A DNA stretch of 35,279 bases, from assembly GCA_029258245.1 (NCBI GenBank), contig JARHZK010000206.1, positions 1 to 35,279 of the forward strand, written 5' to 3'. The position numbers were made by a program, and so were the translations under genes. This document shows positions 1 to 7,856 of the stretch, in pieces (within the stretch, counting starts at the first letter, position 1; every line of letters starts with the position of its first letter). The notes below the pieces were generated by a model that saw only the letters and a list, made by a program, of their open reading frames with translations, did not search any database and was not told the origin of the DNA. The stretch comes from Longicatena sp. GTDB taxonomy: Bacteria > Bacillota_I > Bacilli_A > Erysipelotrichales > Erysipelotrichaceae.

Positions 1-179
1 CCTAATACAACTGTACGTTTTACTTGACTATTTTCAAAAAAACCTGCAAGCTCTAAACCAGGACGATTGGTATCCGCAACCGTAATCCTTCTTTTCAAAG
101 ACTCCGAATCTCCTGTAATTTGCTCAAACTCAAATGCGTCAACAAGTTTTTTTACTGTACAATAAATTTCTTCACTCAT
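1..179 (-). CDS. hprK: HPr kinase/phosphorylase, N-terminal fragment (cut by window edge)
   Basis: The first 59 codons are open from the ATG at 179 to the window edge. They read MSEEIYCTVKKLVDAF, then ITGDSESLKRRITVADTNRP and GLELAGFFEN, which is the recognisable HprK N-terminal domain pattern (ITGD..L.R.I...D..RPGLELAG). The catalytic P-loop domain lies outside the window. HprK phosphorylates HPr on Ser46 using ATP or pyrophosphate and reverses the reaction, setting carbon catabolite control through CcpA. The start lies 14 bases after the uvrA stop, and an AGAGAGGAAACG-type ribosome site is present, so it is probably co-transcribed with uvrA. Its substrate HPr is encoded at 28262-28528. Family assignment rests on the N-terminal domain only. 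Confidence 0.9.
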   Translation of the reverse strand, partial: MSEEIYCTVKKLVDAFEFEQITGDSESLKRRITVADTNRPGLELAGFFENSQVKRTVVL

Positions 180-193
180 TTTACGTTTCCTCT

Positions 194-3007
194 CTATAAT
201 ACTTTTTTCAAATATTGTCCTGTATAACTTTCTTCTATTTTCGCAATATCTTCCGGTGTACCACATGCAACAATTGTACCACCTTCATCCCCACCTTCAG
301 GACCAATATCAATAATATAATCTGCTGACTTAATAACATCAAGATTATGTTCAATTACAACTACTGTATCACCATTAGTAACAATTCTTTGCAATACTTC
401 TAATAGTTTTTTTACATCATGAGTATGTAAACCAGTTGTTGGTTCATCTAATATAAATAATGTTTTACCAGTTGCTTTTCTTTGTAATTCACTTGCTAAT
501 TTTACACGTTGTGCTTCTCCTCCTGAAAGAGTCGTAGCGCTCTGTCCTAATTTAATATATCCAAGTCCCACATCTTTTAATGTTTGCAACTTATGTTTAA
601 TTTTATGCACATTTGAGAAAAAGTCAATTGCTTCTTCCACACTCATTTCTAAAACATCATATATATTTTTTCCTTTATATGTAACTTGTAAAGTTTCTTC
701 ATTATATCTTTTTCCTTGGCATTCTTCACATGGAACATATACATCTGGTAAAAAATGCATTGAAATTTTTAAGATGCCATCCCCTTGACAAGCTTCACAA
801 CGTCCACCTTTTACATTAAATGAAAATCTACCTTTATCATACCCACGCATTTTTGCATCAGGAGTCTGAGCAAATAATGTACGAATATCATCAAATACAC
901 CTGTATAAGTAGCTGGATTACTACGTGGTGTGCGTCCAATTGGATCTTGTGAAATATCAATAATTTTATCAATGTTTTCAATTCCTTTAATCCGTTTATG
1001 TTTCCCAGGTTTAATTTTACTTCTTCCAAGCGCATGCATAATACCTTTGCTTAAGACCTCATTCACTAAAGAAGATTTTCCGCTTCCACTTACTCCTGTT
1101 ACTACACAAAGTGTTCCTAATGGAATTTTGACACTGACATTTTTCAAATTATTTTCACATGCTCCAACGATTTCTAATTTTTTCTTATTTCCTTTTCGTC
1201 TTTCTTTCGGAACTTCAATCTTAAGTTTTCCACTTAAATATTGTCCCGTTAATGAATTTGGATTGTCCATTACTTCTTTTGGTGTTCCTTGAGCAACCAC
1301 TTCTCCACCATGTACACCTGCACCAGGTCCAATATCAATAATATAATCACTTGCTCGCATGGTATCTTCATCATGCTCTACAACAATTAAGGAATTTCCC
1401 AAATCTCGCATATCTTTTAAAGTTCGAATCAGGCGATCATTATCTCTTTGATGTAAACCAATGCTAGGTTCATCCAGTACATATAAAACCCCACTTAAAT
1501 GAGACCCTATCTGCGTTGCCAATCGAATACGCTGTGCTTCTCCTCCAGATAATGTTCCAGCTAAACGATCTAAAGTTAAATATCCTAATCCTACATTGTT
1601 TAAAAAACTTAACCGCTCCTTAATCTCTTTTACAATTAATCTTGCAATTTCTTCTTGTTGTTTGGTCAATTGTAACTCATCCATAAAGACAGCTGCCTGT
1701 TTTACGGACATAGCTGTCCATTCATAAATATTTAATCCACCAACACGTACACTTAAAGCTTGTTCATTTAATCGTTTTCCTCCACAAACAGGACATGGTG
1801 CTTCTGCCAAAAATGTTGCATACCATTCCCTTGAGGCCTGTGAACTTGTTTCCATATAACGCCGCTCAATTAGTGTACATACACCTTCTATAAACTCTGA
1901 TTTCTTTAATACATTTCCACTTCTTGATTCTAATTGATAAGAAATAATATCCTTAGAACCATATAATACAATATCTAATTCTTTTTTTGTAAATTCTGCA
2001 ATTGGTTTATCTACACTAATATGATAATAATTTAATAATGCTGCAAATTTTTGCCATTCCAAATTTTCTGTATCTACTATATTTTTATAATAAATAATAC
2101 CACCTTCACGAATACTTTTCGAACGATCTGGTATTAAATAATCCACATCTACTTTTTGTGTAATTCCTAACCCTTTACAAGCATCACATGCTCCAAAGGG
2201 TGAGTTAAAAGAAAATAACTTAGGTTCTAATTTAGGAATACTAAATCCACAATATTTACAGGAATAATTACTAGAAAATAAAATTTCCTCTCCATTATAG
2301 GAAACAATCGCTAATCCATCGCTCATATGCAATGCTGTTTCTAGCGAATCATGTAAACGAGAGCGATCATTTCCCTTTACAATACGGTCTACAACAACAT
2401 CAATCGTATGTTTTTTATTTTTTTCTAACGCCTCTACATCTTCTAATAATTTTGTTTCTCCATCAACACGAACACGTAAAAAGCCTTCTTTTTGTAATCG
2501 CTCAAATAAATCTTTATGTGTTCCCTTTTTCCCCTGTACTACTGGTGATAAAATAATTAGACGAGTTTTATCTTCTAATTCCATAATTTTATCCACCATT
2601 TGTTTTATTGTTTGTGATGTAATTGGTTCTCCATGCGTTGGACAATAAGGTACACCAATTCTTGCATATAACAAACGTAAATAATCATATATTTCTGTTA
2701 CTGTTCCAACGGTTGATCGAGGATTATTACTTGTTGTTTTTTGATCGATTGAAATAGCAGGCGACAACCCTTCAATAGAATCCACATCTGGTTTTTCACT
2801 ATTCCCCAAGAACTGGCGAGCATACGCACTCAAGGATTCCACATAACGACGTTGTCCTTCCGCATAAATCGTATCAAAAGCAAGTGAAGTTTTTCCTGAT
2901 CCTGATACGCCCGTCATAATTACAAATTTATCTCTAGGCACTTTTAAATCAATATTTTTTAAATTATTTTCTCTTGCGCCTTTTATATCAATATAACCAT
3001 GATCCAT
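194..3007 (-). CDS. uvrA: Excinuclease ABC subunit A
   Basis: UvrA is the ATP-dependent DNA damage sensor of nucleotide excision repair and hands lesions to UvrB. The 937-residue product has the family's usual length of about 940. It contains two ABC ATPase units: Walker [10 protein letters not shown] near residues 33-41 and GVSGSGKSS near 640, and two LSGGEAQR signatures. Zinc-binding cysteine pairs are visible (CKYCGF...CDACKG, CPVCGG, CEACQG...CEECQG). The start is supported by GGAGGT five bases upstream. It is followed after 14 bases by hprK. Its usual neighbour uvrB is not adjacent but lies 28 kb upstream at 31024-33006. No convincing -35 was found, though TATAAT-like sequence sits about 25 bases before the start. 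Confidence 0.98.
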   Translation of the reverse strand: MDHGYIDIKGARENNLKNIDLKVPRDKFVIMTGVSGSGKTSLAFDTIYAEGQRRYVESLSAYARQFLGNSEKPDVDSIEGLSPAISIDQKTTSNNPRSTVGTVTEIYDYLRLLYARIGVPYCPTHGEPITSQTIKQMVDKIMELEDKTRLIILSPVVQGKKGTHKDLFERLQKEGFLRVRVDGETKLLEDVEALEKNKKHTIDVVVDRIVKGNDRSRLHDSLETALHMSDGLAIVSYNGEEILFSSNYSCKYCGFSIPKLEPKLFSFNSPFGACDACKGLGITQKVDVDYLIPDRSKSIREGGIIYYKNIVDTENLEWQKFAALLNYYHISVDKPIAEFTKKELDIVLYGSKDIISYQLESRSGNVLKKSEFIEGVCTLIERRYMETSSQASREWYATFLAEAPCPVCGGKRLNEQALSVRVGGLNIYEWTAMSVKQAAVFMDELQLTKQQEEIARLIVKEIKERLSFLNNVGLGYLTLDRLAGTLSGGEAQRIRLATQIGSHLSGVLYVLDEPSIGLHQRDNDRLIRTLKDMRDLGNSLIVVEHDEDTMRASDYIIDIGPGAGVHGGEVVAQGTPKEVMDNPNSLTGQYLSGKLKIEVPKERRKGNKKKLEIVGACENNLKNVSVKIPLGTLCVVTGVSGSGKSSLVNEVLSKGIMHALGRSKIKPGKHKRIKGIENIDKIIDISQDPIGRTPRSNPATYTGVFDDIRTLFAQTPDAKMRGYDKGRFSFNVKGGRCEACQGDGILKISMHFLPDVYVPCEECQGKRYNEETLQVTYKGKNIYDVLEMSVEEAIDFFSNVHKIKHKLQTLKDVGLGYIKLGQSATTLSGGEAQRVKLASELQRKATGKTLFILDEPTTGLHTHDVKKLLEVLQRIVTNGDTVVVIEHNLDVIKSADYIIDIGPEGGDEGGTIVACGTPEDIAKIEESYTGQYLKKVL

Positions 3008-3109
3008 ATAGATACCTCCAAACTACTACTATTATACATTAGTATACCCTTTCCGCCTATTTTTTCGCATCTAAATTTATAAATTTACTTGCATATAAAC
3101 AATTTACAT

Positions 3110-3140
3110 AAAAAAAGAATCTACGATTTTATATAGATTC
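3110..3140 (-). terminator. Intrinsic terminator of the MATE gene
   Basis: Inverted repeat GAATCTA (3117-3123) / TAGATTC (3134-3140), followed on the minus strand by a run of seven T (3110-3116). It lies 20 bases after the MATE stop and separates that gene from uvrA. Confidence 0.8.
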
Positions 3141-3159
3141 CTTAATCCTTTTATCCTCT

Positions 3160-4476
3160 TTAGGAAGTAAACTTAATTCCCTTTTTATTATATAAATACC
3201 CTGCAATTACAATCGTGCAAATTTCTGCAAAAGGAATTGTAACCCAAATACCATTTACTCCTATTACTATTGGTAAAACAAGCAAAAACAATACAACAAA
3301 GACAAGAGAGCGTAACGTAGATATAATAGCAGAAGATACACCATCACCAATAGCTGTAAAATAACTAGATAAAAAAACATTGATTCCATTAAATAAAAAT
3401 AGTGGACTAAACAAAAACAATGCTTCTTTGGTTATTTCATAAACATGTCCTTCCTCTATAAATATTTTGATAATAAAATCTTTACCAACATAGAGAATTC
3501 CCATAATCAAAATAGCGGTAACGATAATAGTAATAAAACTAAAACGCAATAACTTTTTTATTTTCATATAATTTTTAGCACCTAAATTATAACTAATCAT
3601 TGGTGCAGTAGCTACCGCAATTCCCATATAAAATGCAATAAAGAAATAATAAATATACATAAGGATTGTAACTGCTGCTACCCCATCTTCCCCATATACA
3701 CGCATAACTATAATATTAAATAATAATGTAGTAATTCCTGTCGACAATTCCGTAAGCATCTCACTACATCCATTAGTACAAGATTTCCACAATATCCTAA
3801 AATCTATCGTAAATTTACATAATTTAATCGTGCTAAATTTAAGAAAACATATCAATCCAATGATAGTACTACAGCTAATCGATATCACTGTACCTAACGC
3901 AGCACCAAATGTTCCCAAACCACAAAATCCTACAAAATAATAATCAAATACTACATTTAGCACTAGACCAACCATAGACATTGCTAAACCCACAACAGAA
4001 TTTCCATCCGTTCTTACAAGGTATTCAAAAAACAACTTAAATGCCATTGGAATTGTTCCTAAAAATACCATAAATGCATACGGCAATACATATTCCATTA
4101 ATTTTTCACTAGTTCCTAACCAAATTGCAATAGGCTTTAAAAACATAATCCCAAAAATAGTAAAAATAATACTAAATACAAATAAAACTAATGCTATTAA
4201 ACTAAATGTTTCATTCGCCTTTTTTTGATTTCTTTTTCCCATAAATTCTCCAATGATTGCACCAGATCCTGTCGCAAACATCACCGATACTCCAAAAATA
4301 ATACATGTTATTGGAATTACAATATTAATTCCTGCCAAAGCATCCGAATTCACATATTTAGAAACAAAAAAACCATCTATGGTTGTATAAAAAGATAAAA
4401 AAATCATTGTAAAAATGGAAGGAATCAAATATTTTATATATCCTCTATATGTCATTTCTTTTTCAAATACATTCAT
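3160..4476 (-). CDS. MATE-family multidrug efflux transporter
   Basis: The 438-residue protein is almost wholly hydrophobic with about twelve predicted membrane spans and two repeated halves, as in MATE (NorM/DinF-like) cation/drug antiporters. Features include an N-terminal YLIPSIFTMIF helix, the GSGAIIGEFMGKRN loop after helix 2, and the matching YNLGAKNY loop in the second half. Length fits the family (about 440-460). The start has AAGGAGG upstream. It is divergent from a MerR regulator, and the shared 74-bp gap holds a promoter with the long 19-bp spacer typical of MerR-activated genes (see 4488-4541). The pump is therefore probably induced by a ligand of that regulator. The substrate cannot be read from the sequence. 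Confidence 0.92.
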   Translation of the reverse strand: MNVFEKEMTYRGYIKYLIPSIFTMIFLSFYTTIDGFFVSKYVNSDALAGINIVIPITCIIFGVSVMFATGSGAIIGEFMGKRNQKKANETFSLIALVLFVFSIIFTIFGIMFLKPIAIWLGTSEKLMEYVLPYAFMVFLGTIPMAFKLFFEYLVRTDGNSVVGLAMSMVGLVLNVVFDYYFVGFCGLGTFGAALGTVISISCSTIIGLICFLKFSTIKLCKFTIDFRILWKSCTNGCSEMLTELSTGITTLLFNIIVMRVYGEDGVAAVTILMYIYYFFIAFYMGIAVATAPMISYNLGAKNYMKIKKLLRFSFITIIVTAILIMGILYVGKDFIIKIFIEEGHVYEITKEALFLFSPLFLFNGINVFLSSYFTAIGDGVSSAIISTLRSLVFVVLFLLVLPIVIGVNGIWVTIPFAEICTIVIAGYLYNKKGIKFTS

Positions 4477-4487
4477 AAAAAACCTCC

Positions 4488-4541
4488 TTGCTAATAATTT
4501 CCATAATGCTATAATAAACTATATAGTAACTATAAGGTCAA
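4488..4541. promoter_or_regulatory. Overlapping divergent promoters with MerR operator
   Basis: Minus strand (MATE): -35 TTGACC (4536-4541) and -10 TATTAT (4511-4516), separated by exactly 19 bp. MerR-family activators untwist spacers of this over-long type. The spacer contains the perfect dyad TATAGT-A-ACTATA (4522-4534), the likely regulator site. Plus strand (merR): -35 TTGCTA (4488-4493), 16 bp, extended -10 TGCTATAAT (4507-4515). The two -10 boxes overlap, so regulator binding should also affect its own synthesis. The merR ribosome site AAGGAG overlaps the MATE -35 box. Confidence 0.8.
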
Positions 4542-4550
4542 GGAGTCATT

Positions 4551-5366
4551 ATGAATAATTATTTTTCTATTGGAGAATTATCAAAATATCAAAATATATC
4601 CTCACAAACACTCATTTATTATGATAAAATCGACTTATTTAAACCAAGTTTTGTTGATGATAAAAATGGATATCGTTATTACAGTGCAGAACAATTAGAT
4701 TACTTAGATACTATCTTAATTATGAAAACTATTGGATTTTCTTTATCTGAAATAAAAAATTATATAAACAATAGTTCTATGAAGCATAGTTTACATTTAT
4801 TAAAAAATCAAGTTGACGTCATTACCCATAAAATAAATGAGTTATCTATGATCAAAAATCGATTAGAACATCGCATATCTGATGTTGAACAAGCACTATT
4901 GATTCAAGACTTAAATCCTTCTATATCTACAATCAAAGAACAATATGTGTTGTATCACGAAGTGAATAATCCCTATACCATGTGTGATATTAGCATTGCT
5001 ACTAAAAAATGTTATGCACAAGCACTAAAAAATAGCATCCCAATATTTTACCAATGTGGTGTATCTGTGCCATTAAAAAATATTCGCAATCATCATTCTA
5101 CAGAAGCTAATCTTGCCTTTGTTTCTACAGATTATATAGACGGAGTTAATAATATTATGAAATTACCTGAGGGTTTAACTGCGTCCATATATCACTTTGG
5201 TAATTATCAATCTATTGATACATCTTATCATAAATTAATCAATTTTTGTGATCAACATCATTTTGAAATCATTTCTGATTCCTATGAATTTTGTATCAAT
5301 GACTATATCACTTCAAAAGATGAAAATGAATTTATTACTAAAATAGTTTTTTATATTAAATCTTAA
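4551..5366 (+). CDS. MerR-family transcriptional activator with GyrI-like effector domain
   Basis: The only clear plus-strand gene. Residues about 3-70 form the MerR winged helix: FSIGELSKYQNISSQTLIYY, then the GYRYYSAEQLDYLDTI wing and SLSEIKNYI. A dimerisation helix follows at about 75-120, then a C-terminal domain of about 150 residues with the two-repeat look of GyrI/BmrR ligand-binding domains, including a LPEGLTASIYHFGNYQSI segment. At 271 residues it matches BmrR-type regulators (about 280). It is divergent from the MATE pump and most likely activates it on binding a hydrophobic or cationic compound. The ligand is unknown. The start is supported by AAGGAG six bases upstream. Confidence 0.9.
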   Translation: MNNYFSIGELSKYQNISSQTLIYYDKIDLFKPSFVDDKNGYRYYSAEQLDYLDTILIMKTIGFSLSEIKNYINNSSMKHSLHLLKNQVDVITHKINELSMIKNRLEHRISDVEQALLIQDLNPSISTIKEQYVLYHEVNNPYTMCDISIATKKCYAQALKNSIPIFYQCGVSVPLKNIRNHHSTEANLAFVSTDYIDGVNNIMKLPEGLTASIYHFGNYQSIDTSYHKLINFCDQHHFEIISDSYEFCINDYITSKDENEFITKIVFYIKS

Positions 5367-5716
5367 TTATACCTAAAAGACGTAGTACGAACTTTACTTA
5401 TAAGGATCTATTATTACATATGAATCCTCAGCCATAAAGACCGAAAACTACAATACTTTCTCCAAACGCCCCTATAAGAGACTTTTTGTCTTTTATTCTA
5501 ACATCATTTCTTTCATAATATATTTTGCATTTTTCTTTATCTACTGTTTTAGTTAATAATAGATTTTTAATTTGCCATTCATATCATCTTTATAAGAAAT
5601 GGAATCCGTATCATTTAAATATAAATTACCGATTCCATATTCTTTAACTAATGAGTTGTAACTTTTGCCTTCTTTATGTTAATCCTATATTTCTATTCTC
5701 TTGTAATCTTGCCATA
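5367..5716 (-). pseudogene. Gene-free stretch with a probable decayed coding remnant
   Basis: No intact gene is present in this roughly 350-bp gap. On the minus strand, coding-like pieces lie in successive frames. A start MARLQENRNIGLT (ATG near 5715) ends in a stop. The next frame reads KEGKSYNSLVKEYGIGNLYL and ends in a stop near 5550. A third frame gives about 50 residues (EWQIKNLLLTKTVDKEK... to GESIVVFGLYG) ending near 5430. The pattern fits one small gene broken by two frameshifts. The GKSYNSLVKEYGI segment recalls the helix-turn-helix of IS3-type transposase OrfA, but this is weak and no element ends were identified. The rest of the gap toward the merR stop shows nothing recognisable. 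Confidence 0.3.
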
Positions 5717-5766
5717 ATAAAAAGTGAACCTTTTTCGTTAGTTATCCAACTTAAGGAGGTTCACTT
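5717..5766 (-). terminator. Intrinsic terminator downstream of the first degV gene
   Basis: Perfect 10-bp inverted repeat AAGTGAACCT (5722-5731) / AGGTTCACTT (5757-5766) with a 25-base loop, followed on the minus strand by TTTTTATTAT. It lies 21 bases after the degV stop. Confidence 0.75.
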
Positions 5767-5787
5767 CTAAAAATATGCATTTATTAT

Positions 5788-6645
5788 TTATTCTTCTGTC
5801 TTTTTATATATTTGAATTGCTTGACATCCAATTCCCGTATGAATGCTTACAACACTTACCAATTGAATGAGTTGCGTTTGTACGGAAGGAAACGCCTCTT
5901 TAATCTTTTTCATAAAGTAGTTTGCTTCATCTTCATCATCCGCATGAGCAACTGTAATGACATAGCGATCATCAATTGGATGTTTTTCTTTAATACTTCT
6001 AATAACAACATCCATCGCCTTATGCATTGTACGTACTTTATCTTGAACATCAATTTTTCCATTGGTGCTTTTATTAATTTTTAAAATAGGTTTAATTTTT
6101 AGTAATCCACCCAATGCAGCTGCAAACGGTGTTAACCGTCCCCCACGTTTTAAATGTTGTAGATCACTTGGTAACAAATAAGTATCCGTACCTTCGATTA
6201 CTTTATTTAAGATATCTTTTATCTCTGTGATTGTTTTTCCTTCTTCGTAATATTGTTTTGCTTTTTTAATCAAATATTCTTGAACAACAGCAGTTACATA
6301 GCAATCTAAATATTCAAATTCTAATCCTACATTTCTTGCACATAACTCCATTGCATTAATCGTTCCACTTAATCCGCTACAAATTGGAACAGCAAAAATT
6401 CTTTCATATCCATCATTTTTTAATGATTCAAACAATTCTTCTATTTTACCTAAAGAAGGAAGAGATGTAGATAACATCACTCCATCTTGCATTAATTGAT
6501 ATATTTCATCAAGTCCTAATTCTTCTAAATCTTGATAATTCTTATTATCATAACTTACTTGTAATGGAATGCTATAAATTCCATCTTTTAATAGTTCTTC
6601 TACCATTTTGCCAGTGCCACTGTCTGTTACAAATGCTGTTTTCAT
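5788..6645 (-). CDS. DegV family protein (fatty-acid-binding FakB-like), copy 1
   Basis: The 285-residue protein has the full DegV signature. It opens with KTAFVTDSGTG, has STSLPS near residue 58, SGLSGTINA near 90, the QHLKRGGRLT segment near 165, and ends with VVSIHTGIGCQAIQIY. In FakB proteins the fatty acid carboxylate is held by the Thr-Ser of the first motif and the His of HTG, and both are present here. Such proteins present fatty acids to the kinase FakA for membrane phospholipid synthesis. FakA is not in the window. It is paralogous to the gene at 6739-7593. It has its own likely promoter and a strong terminator. Family certain; bound lipid unknown. Confidence 0.95.
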   Translation of the reverse strand: MKTAFVTDSGTGKMVEELLKDGIYSIPLQVSYDNKNYQDLEELGLDEIYQLMQDGVMLSTSLPSLGKIEELFESLKNDGYERIFAVPICSGLSGTINAMELCARNVGLEFEYLDCYVTAVVQEYLIKKAKQYYEEGKTITEIKDILNKVIEGTDTYLLPSDLQHLKRGGRLTPFAAALGGLLKIKPILKINKSTNGKIDVQDKVRTMHKAMDVVIRSIKEKHPIDDRYVITVAHADDEDEANYFMKKIKEAFPSVQTQLIQLVSVVSIHTGIGCQAIQIYKKTEE

Positions 6646-6673
6646 GGTATCATCCCTCCAATTTCTACATCCT

Positions 6674-6717
6674 ATTATACTTTATTTAATAGATTATGAA
6701 AAGTGATAACGTTGTCT
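6674..6717 (-). promoter_or_regulatory. Promoter of degV copy 1 with cre-like dyad
   Basis: -35 TTTTCA (6697-6702), 17 bp, -10 TATAAT (6674-6679). Directly upstream lies TGATAACGTTGTCT (6704-6717), a near-palindrome around CG resembling a CcpA cre site but with at least one mismatch to TGWAANCGNTNWCA. The promoter is well supported; the CcpA site is tentative. Confidence 0.6.
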
Positions 6718-6738
6718 ATCTACTATTTTCTATCCGAT

Positions 6739-7593
6739 TTACATTTGCACTTTTTTAATATATTGTATTGTGATACAACCAAGCCCTGTATGAACACTAA
6801 TTACTGGACCAATATTTCCAATTACGACATCTGTATTTGGAAATGATGTTTTTAGCAGTTCTTTTACTTTTTCCGCATCTTCTTGTGCCTTACTTTGTAA
6901 AACAATAAGTTTATAACCACTATCTAAATTATTTTCAGATACTGTAGTGACGGTTGTCTTTAATGCTTTTGATAACGTTCTTACTTTATCATATACATCA
7001 ATTTTACCCCCTGTTTTAGAATTTAACTGTAACACAGGTTTTATCTTTAACATTCCACCTAATGCTGCTGCAAGCGGAGTTAATCGACCTCCACGTTTCA
7101 AATGTTGTAAATCATTAGGGACAACAAAACTTCCACTTTCTTTAATACTATCATTTAATCTAGTAATGATTTCATTTACATCAAACCCTTGATCCACTAA
7201 TGTTTTTGCACAAGTAACTAAATATTTTTGAATTTCACATGTCGTATATGTTTCAACAATATGCAAAGATAATTCTAATTCCTTCGCAGTTACTTCCATA
7301 ACACTTGATGTAGATGATAATCCACTCGACAAAGGAATTGCTATTACTTCATCAAATCCATCTTTTTTTATTTGTTCAAAAACCTCTTCCATCATTCCAA
7401 CCGGAGGCATTGAAGTAGTTGGCATTTCTCCTTTTTCTAAAAGCTTATAAACTTCATCTAATGTAATATTTTCTCCATCTAAATACATTTGATCCTTTAC
7501 AAGAATTTGCAAAGGCAAATAATAAATACCTAAATCATTTGCTTGTGCTTTCGTAAGTCCGCTTCCACTATCAGTTATAATAGCTATTTTCAT
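6739..7593 (-). CDS. DegV family protein (fatty-acid-binding FakB-like), copy 2
   Basis: The 284-residue paralogue of the preceding entry has the same landmarks: KIAIITDSGSG, TTSMPPVG near residue 60, SGLSSTSSV near 90, QHLKRGGRLTPLAAALGG, and VISVHTGLGCITIQYI at the C-terminus. The two copies share long identical blocks around the LKRGGRLT segment but differ elsewhere, so they are old paralogues rather than a recent duplication. I chose the ATG at 7593 because GGAGGG lies six bases upstream; an ATG at 7599 directly abuts that ribosome site and is less likely. Two FakB-type carriers usually differ in preference for saturated or unsaturated fatty acids; which is which cannot be read here. Confidence 0.94.
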   Translation of the reverse strand: MKIAIITDSGSGLTKAQANDLGIYYLPLQILVKDQMYLDGENITLDEVYKLLEKGEMPTTSMPPVGMMEEVFEQIKKDGFDEVIAIPLSSGLSSTSSVMEVTAKELELSLHIVETYTTCEIQKYLVTCAKTLVDQGFDVNEIITRLNDSIKESGSFVVPNDLQHLKRGGRLTPLAAALGGMLKIKPVLQLNSKTGGKIDVYDKVRTLSKALKTTVTTVSENNLDSGYKLIVLQSKAQEDAEKVKELLKTSFPNTDVVIGNIGPVISVHTGLGCITIQYIKKVQM

Positions 7594-7657
7594 AGACATC
7601 CCTCCATATATTTTAATCGTAAGATCTTCTTATAAATATCATTTTATCTCTGTTTAC

Positions 7658-7685
7658 ATTATATCAAAATAAATCTTAATATCAA
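7658..7685 (-). promoter_or_regulatory. Promoter of degV copy 2
   Basis: -35 TTGATA (7680-7685), 16 bp, -10 TATAAT (7658-7663), about 65 bases before the start codon. The remaining gap up to the pullulanase stop at 7857 is AT-rich and shows no gene. Confidence 0.65.
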
Positions 7686-7856
7686 TAAAATACCATCCAT
7701 TACTTTGAATGTCAAACTTTTTTTATTTCTAATTCATTTATTTTTGATTGAAAACACATCACCTTATATCATCAAATATTCTATACAAAGAAAAACCAAT
7801 AAATATATTTATAACTCATTTATCAACTATTTTTTCATTAAAAACAAACTATCTAT

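Noticed and set aside
930-1292. Plus-strand 120-codon frame inside uvrA
   Set aside because: It is an antisense shadow of the conserved second ATPase half of uvrA. Similar antisense frames in uvrB, the AI-2E gene, phosphoglucomutase and the transferases were dropped for the same reason.
3008-3110. Promoter for uvrA (TATAAT near 3030, TATACT just upstream)
   Set aside because: The -10-like boxes are good, but no -35 or TG extension is at an acceptable distance, so it is not listed as a feature.
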